From contig JBMNUM010000040.1 in assembly GCA_050946275.1 (NCBI GenBank), positions 1 to 5,893 of the forward strand: a stretch of DNA of 5,893 bases. The letters run 5' to 3'. Below the pieces are notes generated by a model. That model was given only the letters and a program-made list of their open reading frames with translations, was not told the origin of the DNA and did no database searches. Position 1 is the stretch's first letter. Each line of letters begins with the position of its first letter. Source of the stretch: JBMNUM01 sp050946275 (lineage in GTDB: Bacteria > Actinomycetota > Coriobacteriia > Coriobacteriales > CADBOM01). Below, piece by piece: positions 1-4,436 of this stretch. The position numbers and the translations under genes are program-made.

Positions 1-2
1 GG

Positions 3-365
3 ATCGTCACCGGAAGAGAGGTCACCTCGTACAACGTGGGATTCGATTTCGGGAAGTTCCTTTACCACGAACCGTGGAATCTGAAGGAGTTGTGTTCCGT
101 TCCCTACGATATCATGGAGCTGGCGACCAAGATGGTGTACTCCCTGGCGGAGGACGATATAATCCCGGATAAGGTTCTCCAGGAGAGGCTGCTGAGGGAG
201 AGGGAGGAATCGTACTATCCGGAGAAGTGGGTGAGGTCGATCGATGCTTACAGGGCGTTGTGTCCCGAGGATCCGATGGGATTGGAGAGGATGAGGCACC
301 GGGCGATCGATGATGCGGTGATGGAAGGGTGGATTCTAGAGTGTGTTCTAACCTTGCAATCTTAA
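3..365 (+). CDS. DnaQ-like 3'-5' exonuclease, C-terminal part (5' end outside window)
   Basis: The frame is open from the left edge (first full codon at base 3), so the beginning of the gene is missing; a GTG at 36 could be read as a start but lies inside conserved sequence. The translation keeps two of the three DEDD-exonuclease motifs. Exo II is seen as YNVGFDFGKFL (N-x2-F-D, bases 30-62), followed by a PYDIMELA segment typical of the next conserved block, and Exo III as HRAIDDA (H-x4-D, near 297-317). Exo I (DxE) would lie upstream. Such enzymes remove 3' nucleotides from DNA or RNA; whether this one proofreads or acts in RNA or repair cannot be told. Codons are GC-rich with many AGG arginines, unlike the genes that follow. 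The last residues (TLQS) run into AT-rich DNA, so the extreme C-terminus may have been altered when the neighbouring region was acquired. It is convergent with the next gene and the stop codons overlap. Confidence 0.8.
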   Translation: MVTGREVTSYNVGFDFGKFLYHEPWNLKELCSVPYDIMELATKMVYSLAEDDIIPDKVLQERLLREREESYYPEKWVRSIDAYRALCPEDPMGLERMRHRAIDDAVMEGWILECVLTLQS

Positions 366-559
366 TTCCTGCGCGATTGACACTTGTTTACAAATCTCAT
401 TATCGTATCCTTTTCCATCCGTTCAACAAATGTCTTAAAGACAATTATTACTTCATATTCTTCTTTCGTAAAAACTCCCTCAGGTAAATTATCTAAATGT
501 TCTGAAAGACGACATATCTCCATCAGCCTTTCCGTTTCATTTATATCATATAATGACAT
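362..559 (-). CDS. Small acidic protein of unknown function (about 65 aa)
   Basis: I do not recognise a family. The predicted 65-residue protein begins MSLYDINETERLMEICRL, is highly charged and looks alpha-helical, with no membrane segment or signal peptide. Its composition is much more protein-like than the antisense frame over the same bases, which is why I prefer this strand. The start is uncertain: in-frame ATGs begin at 559, 568 and 580 and a GTG at 583, none with a ribosome binding site. I chose 559 because it lies about 29 bases downstream of an AT box (TTAAAT on the minus strand near 585-591), as expected for a leaderless archaeal transcript, and because the upstream starts would translate the repeat array. 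The gene diverges from the AbrB-fold regulator and shares its promoter region, so it may be under the same control. It converges with the exonuclease gene and overlaps its last four bases. Confidence 0.5.
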   Translation of the reverse strand: MSLYDINETERLMEICRLSEHLDNLPEGVFTKEEYEVIIVFKTFVERMEKDTIMRFVNKCQSRRN

Positions 560-579
560 TGTTGACATTAATGACAACA
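553..579. repeat. Three tandem 9-bp TGACA-type repeats, candidate operator
   Basis: Three head-to-tail nonamers, ATGACATTG, TTGACATTA and ATGACAACA, occupy 553-579 without gaps. The stretch 560-579 also forms a near-perfect 20-bp palindrome, TGTTGACATTAATGACAACA, mismatched only at one symmetric pair (A565/A574). A further copy, TTGACAACA, sits at 603-611, 32 bp from the last nonamer start, about three helical turns. The position at the shared divergent promoter suggests regulator binding sites. The function is inferred; the repeats are seen directly. Confidence 0.6.
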
Positions 580-582
580 TCA

Positions 583-593
583 CTATTTAATTC
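583..593. promoter_or_regulatory. Shared TATA-like box for divergent genes
   Basis: CTATTTAATTC reads as an AT-rich TATA-like element on both strands. Its centre (about 588) is about 29 bases from the ATG at 559 on the minus strand and about 32 bases from the ATG at 620 on the plus strand. Neither start has a clear Shine-Dalgarno sequence, which fits leaderless archaeal transcription in both directions. Repeat-type operator candidates flank it on both sides. Confidence 0.4.
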
Positions 594-598
594 ATGTC

Positions 599-616
599 AC
601 CATTGACAACAATGGT
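599..616. promoter_or_regulatory. Perfect 7-bp inverted repeat, candidate operator of the AbrB-fold gene
   Basis: ACCATTG and CAATGGT flank a 4-base ACAA spacer, giving a perfect 7-bp inverted repeat that ends four bases before the ATG at 620, where the transcription start would lie. It contains the same TTGACAACA element as the tandem repeats at 553-579. A site here would block initiation, so autoregulation by the AbrB-fold protein is a reasonable inference. Confidence 0.5.
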
Positions 617-619
617 AAT

Positions 620-955
620 ATGGTTCAGATAGGCAATCAAGTGAAATATGATAAATGTGGGAGAATGACGTGTCCATTAGAACTAGCCACTCTACTTCGG
701 TTGCAAAAAGGGATTGATGAATTAACCTGGCACATAGAAAATGGTCAGGTTATAGTGCGTAAGGTAACCAAGTTGTATAACGGTCAATTTGATTTTGAAA
801 GACAAGAAATAGAACAAAGACTGCTAAAGTACGAATCCGAACTTGTTGGCGTAATTGATAATGATGGCTTAACGGAGGATGAGTTAAAAGCTAGGGCTTA
901 TGAACTGTATAAGCAGGATCAAAATAGAAAAGAGAATGGTACTAAATACCGATAA
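620..955 (+). CDS. AbrB/SpoVT-fold DNA-binding regulator, candidate controller of the R-M genes
   Basis: This 111-residue protein has an N-terminal swapped-hairpin AbrB-type segment at residues 8-49. It shows the usual pattern of a beta strand, GRMTCP near residues 14-19 (compare GRVTIP in the family), a short helix (LELATLLRLQKG), then a strand pair with W37 and an ENGQVIVRKV hairpin at 40-49. Residues 56-111 are a charged, probably helical tail that could mediate oligomerisation. AbrB-fold proteins bind DNA as dimers or tetramers, often repressing their own promoters, and also serve as antitoxins. The start ATG at 620 has no good ribosome binding site but fits a leaderless mRNA from the AT box near 588. 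The methyltransferase begins 16 bp after the stop, so the two genes are probably one operon. No toxin gene is adjacent, which favours a role controlling the restriction-modification genes over an antitoxin role, though the divergent small protein could be a partner. Confidence 0.7.
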   Translation: MVQIGNQVKYDKCGRMTCPLELATLLRLQKGIDELTWHIENGQVIVRKVTKLYNGQFDFERQEIEQRLLKYESELVGVIDNDGLTEDELKARAYELYKQDQNRKENGTKYR

Positions 956-961
956 TGAACT

Positions 962-966
962 GAGGG
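962..966 (+). promoter_or_regulatory. Shine-Dalgarno-like site deciding the methyltransferase start
   Basis: GAGGG lies five bases before the ATG at 972 (intervening AAAGT). The earlier in-frame ATGs at 900 and 936 both overlap the regulator gene and have no comparable site at proper spacing, so this sequence favours the 972 start. Confidence 0.5.
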
Positions 967-971
967 AAAGT

Positions 972-2306
972 ATGGGTGTTGACAAGATTGCTGTTAGTCT
1001 TTTTTCGTCGTCTGGCGTAGGCGATTTGGGTTTGAAAGCCAATTCAATTAAGACTGTTATAGGTTGTGAATTATTAAAGGAAAGGAGCGAATTATTCTCC
1101 AACAATTATCCCGATGCAAAAATGTTTCAGGGTGACATCTGGGAATTAAAAACAGACATAATAAAGTATTATCAGAATCATTTTAGCACTTCACCTTATT
1201 TGATACTTGCAACACCCCCCTGCCAAGGCATGTCTTCGAATGGCATGGGTACAATGCTGAGTAATATCCGCAAAGGGATTAGGCCAAAAGAAGATTCCAG
1301 AAACCTACTGATAATTCCGGCATTGGATATTATTGAGGCCTTGCAACCGGAATGGATTATATTCGAAAATGTTGAGAATATGGTTAATACTGCTATAGTC
1401 GTGGATGATGATGTAGTTAACATAATCGATTATATCAAAAACCGTCTTGGGCCCAAATATGTTGGAGGACCAAACGTTATCGATTGTGCGGATTACGGCG
1501 TTCCTCAGCATAGAAAAAGATTATTAACAATTTTTTCCAGATCAGAGCGCGGAAGAGAGTATTTCGAGCAGTCGCTTACCTTCATGCCCAATCCAGATCA
1601 TAGTAAAAATGGACTCGACAAAACTAAAAAATGGGTAACATTAAGAGATGTTATTGCTGATACTGAGCCACTGGAAGCAGTTCCAGGAAAGAATAAATCA
1701 AAACAGACACCCTTGCACAGAGTCCCTTTGCTCGATGACAAAAAAATGTTCTGGGTTAAGAATACGCCGGAAGGACAAACGGCATTCAGCAATCAATGTG
1801 TGAATCCATCTTGCATGTATCAAGGAAATCCGATACATGGGTGCAAACGTAATAATGAAGGTATTAACCAATCAAAGAAGGACACCCCTATTTATTGTGT
1901 AAAATGCGGTTCTCTTTTGCCTCGCCCCTCTGTAGAAAAGGACGGATCTATCAGGTTAATGAATGGATTTACTAGCGCATACAAACGTATGTCCTGGGAT
2001 GAGCCTGCAAGCACTTTGACTCAGAATTTTCAGTATGCATGTTCTGACAATAAGTTGCATCCCTCTCAAAATCGTGTATTATCTTTACAAGAGGGATTAA
2101 TAATACAGACCATATCAAACTATGAGTATTCATTTGAGATTAATGGACGTTTGGTAAAGGAAGGCCTGATAAGAGATACTATCGGTGAAAGTGTGCCCCC
2201 ACTAATCATTGATAAGATATGTGCCCATATTGGAGATATTGAGGAGGGCAATGTAAAAATCCAAGTTAAAAAATCAAAACGGAATGTGACTCTGTTTGAT
2301 TTTTGA
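972..2306 (+). CDS. DNA (cytosine-5-)-methyltransferase with zinc-ribbon-like insertion
   Basis: The 444-residue product transfers a methyl group from S-adenosylmethionine to cytosine C5 in DNA. The family motifs appear in order: motif I (LFSSSGVGDLG, residues 10-20, SAM loop, with S12 and S14 where FAGxGG is usual), motif IV with the catalytic cysteine (TPPCQGMS, C84), motif VI (ENV, 132-134), motif VIII (QHRKR, 179-183), motif IX (RMSWDEPASTLT, 339-350) and motif X (GESVPPLIIDKI, 405-416). Between VIII and IX, in the target-recognition region, lie C276, C281, C291, C309 and C312 (CxxC at 309-312), suggesting a bound zinc. The start at 972 puts motif I ten residues in, as usual for the family; longer starts at 936 and 900 overlap the regulator. 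It is likely co-transcribed with the AbrB-fold gene and protects the host DNA from the convergent endonuclease. The recognition site cannot be read from the sequence. Confidence 0.93.
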   Translation: MGVDKIAVSLFSSSGVGDLGLKANSIKTVIGCELLKERSELFSNNYPDAKMFQGDIWELKTDIIKYYQNHFSTSPYLILATPPCQGMSSNGMGTMLSNIRKGIRPKEDSRNLLIIPALDIIEALQPEWIIFENVENMVNTAIVVDDDVVNIIDYIKNRLGPKYVGGPNVIDCADYGVPQHRKRLLTIFSRSERGREYFEQSLTFMPNPDHSKNGLDKTKKWVTLRDVIADTEPLEAVPGKNKSKQTPLHRVPLLDDKKMFWVKNTPEGQTAFSNQCVNPSCMYQGNPIHGCKRNNEGINQSKKDTPIYCVKCGSLLPRPSVEKDGSIRLMNGFTSAYKRMSWDEPASTLTQNFQYACSDNKLHPSQNRVLSLQEGLIIQTISNYEYSFEINGRLVKEGLIRDTIGESVPPLIIDKICAHIGDIEEGNVKIQVKKSKRNVTLFDF

Positions 2307-3065
2307 CTTTACATTGTATCCTATCCATTTAGGCGCTGAAAACTTGGTAAGGTACTCATCGTCATCCAGTACTGCCACCCACCCTTGGCACATCTTGTGA
2401 ACTCCCGCACTGGTCATTATAGAAACACTAGTTGTACGCCCACCGCCCTCACGAGGTTGAACAATTTTGCCCCAGTCATCTTCGGTAAGATCATTTCTAT
2501 AGAAACACGCGACGACTGCAGGGACACCATCAAGAAAATCCCAAAATATAGAGAGAAGATTATTCGTTTGACGGTGATGGGCTTTCCAATCAAATCCGTT
2601 TACCAATGAAATCCTTTGTTCTCCTATGCCGAACTTTCTTTTCGTAGAAGGAGTGCTTCCGCAAGTGGCTTTAACTTCTATCCCACCATATTTAAATGGA
2701 CTGAATGCTTCCTTTTCAAGCGGTATTTTTTTGTTGTTTTTAACCGTATATAGTGTATCAAAATACTTTTTTTTATCAGGTGTATTGACTAATAGCAAAT
2801 CGGGATACCCGTCTTGATGCAGATTTGATACCAATTTAGAGTTCGAATGCCTTTGGACACTTTTAGCAAAAAATTCTCCAATTAGTCCGCTAAGATTTCT
2901 CATCCCCAATGCTTCGAAGATATCAATATCAAATTTTTTTGATTCACGATCCAAAGTTACAAGGGCATTGTTGGCATAAATTATGGATTCTACGATTTGA
3001 TCAACATCCAACACTAATTCGCCATATGCGATAATTGGATTATTATTGGTGATGTAATTGGCCAT
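2274..3065 (-). CDS. Probable type II restriction endonuclease, PD-(D/E)xK fold
   Basis: The 263-residue protein has a PD-(D/E)xK-like active site: YPDLLL with D89, then GGIEVKAT with E130 and K132, 41 residues later. E64 in LSGLIGEFFAKSV fits the conserved helix glutamate seen ahead of this motif in many nucleases. There are no membrane segments or helicase motifs. Its position next to a C5-cytosine methyltransferase, tail to tail, supports the role of the cutting partner. I do not recognise its subfamily, so neither recognition site nor cleavage pattern is assigned. The ATG at 3065 has no ribosome binding site but lies 26 bases downstream of a strong AT box, so a leaderless mRNA is likely. 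The last 33 bases overlap the methyltransferase gene in the opposite direction, which could let convergent transcripts restrain each other. The two genes have separate promoters, allowing methyltransferase to be made first. Confidence 0.8.
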   Translation of the reverse strand: MANYITNNNPIIAYGELVLDVDQIVESIIYANNALVTLDRESKKFDIDIFEALGMRNLSGLIGEFFAKSVQRHSNSKLVSNLHQDGYPDLLLVNTPDKKKYFDTLYTVKNNKKIPLEKEAFSPFKYGGIEVKATCGSTPSTKRKFGIGEQRISLVNGFDWKAHHRQTNNLLSIFWDFLDGVPAVVACFYRNDLTEDDWGKIVQPREGGGRTTSVSIMTSAGVHKMCQGWVAVLDDDEYLTKFSAPKWIGYNVKSKIKQSHIPF

Positions 3066-3084
3066 GATTGTGGATGTTATTAGT

Positions 3085-3097
3085 ATTATTTAATATC
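3085..3097 (-). promoter_or_regulatory. TATA-like box for the endonuclease gene
   Basis: On the minus strand the sequence reads GATATTAAATAAT, a good archaeal TATA-box match. Its centre is about 26 bases before the endonuclease ATG at 3065, the expected distance to a transcription start, so the mRNA would be leaderless. The TGACA-type repeats of the regulator promoter are not seen here. The AT core could also serve the divergent gene at 3141, with a leader of roughly 20-25 bases. Confidence 0.5.
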
Positions 3098-3140
3098 ACT
3101 AAGTACTATTAACCCGAATGCCATTCTATTTCTTACTAAC

Positions 3141-3745
3141 ATGGATAGTCATTTGAAGGATGTTTTTGATTTTGTTTTTAATAGTGGGTATTCTCTAAAA
3201 AACGGTGGGTGCATTAAATCTAATCCGCTGGTCCAGTGTGTAACTCGTACATTTCCTGCATCGATATCGCAAATTATTCTACCATACATGGAGAGTTGCA
3301 AAATAATAGGATGTGCAGGGCAGGGTCGTGGAGCAGAGTCATGTATGTTGCGATTTTAGATAATACTGAGAATCGTGACCTCAATGGATTCAGTGTTTCG
3401 AAAGGAATCTTTCCGGCGTTTTTAATCTCTAACAGTTGCCATCGGATTTACTTGGTGTACATGTTAGGTGTCGGAACAAAGAGTGATCGTGAAATAATGA
3501 GAATGGTCAAACATTTGCGTTCAAAAATAAACTATACGTCCTTCTCTGATTGTACGAGTGAACTTGAATTAGGGGAATATAAAGAAAAGTATGCTAAAGC
3601 AGTACTTTTTTATAAGTCATACCTGGCACATCAGGAGTATTCCAATGAAGAACTTGCTGCTGATTTGAATATGCTCATGGACATCCACTATAAGCAAGGT
3701 CTGCCGAATTACAAAAAATACAATCAACGAGATTCTTTTGATTAA
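3141..3745 (+). pseudogene. Stand-alone McrB N-terminal (DUF3578-like) domain gene, frameshifted
   Basis: Read from ATG 3141, the frame stops at 3357-3359 after 72 codons. Adding one base at about 3329-3331 (CGTGG to CGTTGG) joins it to a second frame running to 3745 and gives about 201 residues. The joined product follows the McrB_N pattern: CAGQGRW then SRVMYVAILDN (family: GxGNWxxVPWxAxLD), KGIFPAFLI...IYLVYMLGVG (E. coli McrB: GIYPVILYY...LVLAYGIS), and a C-terminal Y-rich helix with ADLNMLMDIHYK (family: DLxxLLxxY). In E. coli this domain binds 5-methylcytosine DNA ahead of the GTPase domain; no GTPase follows here. The break may be a real mutation or a sequencing error; no slippery sequence for programmed frameshifting is seen. 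A C-terminal fragment could start at ATG 3341. The gene diverges from the endonuclease and lies 18 bp ahead of the pyrophosphohydrolase, probably in one transcript. Confidence 0.7.
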
Positions 3746-3750
3746 TTATC

Positions 3751-3755
3751 AGGAG
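3751..3755 (+). promoter_or_regulatory. Shine-Dalgarno site of the pyrophosphohydrolase gene
   Basis: AGGAG lies eight bases before the ATG at 3764, inside the 18-bp gap after the preceding stop. It fixes the start and suggests translation from a shared mRNA, unlike the leaderless genes elsewhere in the window. Confidence 0.6.
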
Positions 3756-3763
3756 CGAAGTTT

Positions 3764-4129
3764 ATGGGGGACGATAATGAAACAATAACTGCTGCTAAAA
3801 AAATTGTCCAGACATTTTGTGAACAACGTAATTGGAATCAATTCCACAACCCGAAGGAACTTGCAATTGGGATGTGTACGGAATCTTCTGAGCTATTGCA
3901 GATTTTCAGATTCAAAACACCGGAAGAATGTACCGCCATGCTGTCGGATCCAAAAAAGAATCAAGAAATATGTGACGAATTGGCAGACGTTTTCTATTTT
4001 GTTCTTAGATTTGCCCAGATGAACGATATTGATCTATACGATGCTCTTGTGAACAAGATTGACAAAAACATTACGAAATACCCTGTATCGCTGGCCAAGG
4101 ATTGTAATAAGAAATACGACGAATTTTAA
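3764..4129 (+). CDS. MazG-like / dCTPase-type nucleotide pyrophosphohydrolase
   Basis: The 121-residue protein matches the all-alpha NTP pyrophosphohydrolase superfamily, closest in pattern to the short RS21-C6/DCTPP1 group. These enzymes split (d)NTPs into monophosphate and pyrophosphate with magnesium. Visible signatures: FCEQRNWNQFHNPKELA at 18-34 (substrate pocket), E40-x2-E43 and E72-x2-D75 (metal ligands, ExxE...ExxD), and KIDKNITKYPV at 98-108 with the conserved lysine, N102 and the KYP block. The length is normal for a complete single-domain member, which acts as a dimer or tetramer in the cytoplasm. DCTPP1 relatives favour dCTP and 5-modified dCTP, which would suit a neighbourhood with a C5-cytosine methyltransferase and an McrB-like domain, but the substrate here is inferred. 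The gene has a good ribosome binding site and probably shares a transcript with the frameshifted gene. A housekeeping or phage-derived origin is also possible. Confidence 0.88.
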   Translation: MGDDNETITAAKKIVQTFCEQRNWNQFHNPKELAIGMCTESSELLQIFRFKTPEECTAMLSDPKKNQEICDELADVFYFVLRFAQMNDIDLYDALVNKIDKNITKYPVSLAKDCNKKYDEF

Positions 4130-4140
4130 AGTTATTTTTA
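4124..4140 (+). terminator. T-rich run at the end of the pyrophosphohydrolase gene
   Basis: Two T-rich runs (TTTT at the stop codon, then ATTTTTA at 4134-4140) with no strong hairpin fit the oligo-T style of archaeal termination. The position right after the last gene of the presumed operon supports this, but the runs are short. Confidence 0.3.
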
Positions 4141-4202
4141 GGTATACACATGTATATCGCTTTTATTATATCGCCAACTCCTATTTACTACGCTTGATGT
4201 TT

Positions 4203-4290
4203 TATATCAAGACCCCGAAACAGATTACCAAGACCGTAAGGAAACAGATTCTTGCTGTATGTACTGAAGTGAAGAACCCGTCTTGATATA
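4203..4290. repeat. Perfect 11-bp inverted repeat enclosing two direct repeats
   Basis: TATATCAAGAC at 4203-4213 is matched exactly in inverse by GTCTTGATATA at 4280-4290, with 66 bases between. Inside, GAAACAGATT occurs at 4217-4226 and 4241-4250, and CAAGACC at 4208-4214 and 4229-4235, so a unit of roughly 21-24 bp seems to have been duplicated. As RNA the arms would close a stem over a large loop, which could be a small structured RNA. As DNA it could be the remains of a mobile element or a binding site. No tRNA or known RNA family is recognised. It lies in the gene-free stretch 4130-4436. Confidence 0.6.
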
Positions 4291-4340
4291 GATAATAACA
4301 AATTTCGCGGACAGAGAAGGGTTTCACTAGCCACATATGT

Positions 4341-4402
4341 TCGGTTAACGTCGAAACCAATCAACACGGCTTTCTTTAAAGGTCGGTTAACCGCATTGGT
4401 TT
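4341..4402. repeat. Repeat cluster ahead of the KAP NTPase gene, candidate operator
   Basis: TCGGTTAAC occurs at 4341-4349 and again at 4383-4391, each with the palindromic core GTTAAC. AAACCAAT at 4354-4361 is inverted as ATTGGTTT at 4395-4402, and GGTTTC at 4320-4325 pairs with GAAACC at 4353-4358. The cluster ends about 35 bases before the NTPase start and lies next to TTTAAA motifs (4375-4380 and 4400-4405) that could act as promoter boxes. It may be a binding site for a regulator of that gene. Confidence 0.5.
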
Positions 4403-4436
4403 AAAGTTAGAATATGGTTGTACAGGTAGTGGAGAA

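Noticed and set aside
384..590. Plus-strand open frame of 68 codons opposite the small acidic protein
   Set aside because: Rich in Ser, Ile and Thr with few acidic residues, as expected for the antisense of a charged protein, and it lacks promoter or ribosome binding signals.
900..971. Longer N-terminus for the methyltransferase (starts at 900 or 936)
   Set aside because: Both starts overlap the regulator gene and lack a spaced ribosome binding site, while the 972 start has GAGGG five bases upstream and places motif I at the usual distance. The 936 start cannot be fully excluded.
2385..2817. Plus-strand open frames opposite the endonuclease gene
   Set aside because: The minus frame carries the nuclease motifs and a good promoter; these frames have neither.
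3236..3330. Start at ATG 3236 for the second McrB-like frame
   Set aside because: The residues before the frameshift in this frame do not fit the domain, whereas the frame from 3141 does; this part is out of frame for the real gene.
4208..4250. CRISPR-like array from the repeated CAAGACC and GAAACAGATT elements
   Set aside because: Only two copies, repeat units too short, no spacers of regular length and no cas genes nearby.
4059..4286. Plus-strand open frame of 75 codons after the pyrophosphohydrolase
   Set aside because: It begins inside the pyrophosphohydrolase gene in another frame and its later part just translates the repeats at 4203-4290. Its composition is not protein-like and there is no ribosome binding site.
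4305..4362. Possible tRNA suggested by GGTTTC...GAAACC pairing and a GTCGAAACC string
   Set aside because: No cloverleaf can be built: the acceptor stem, anticodon arm and correct T-loop (GTTCRA) are absent.
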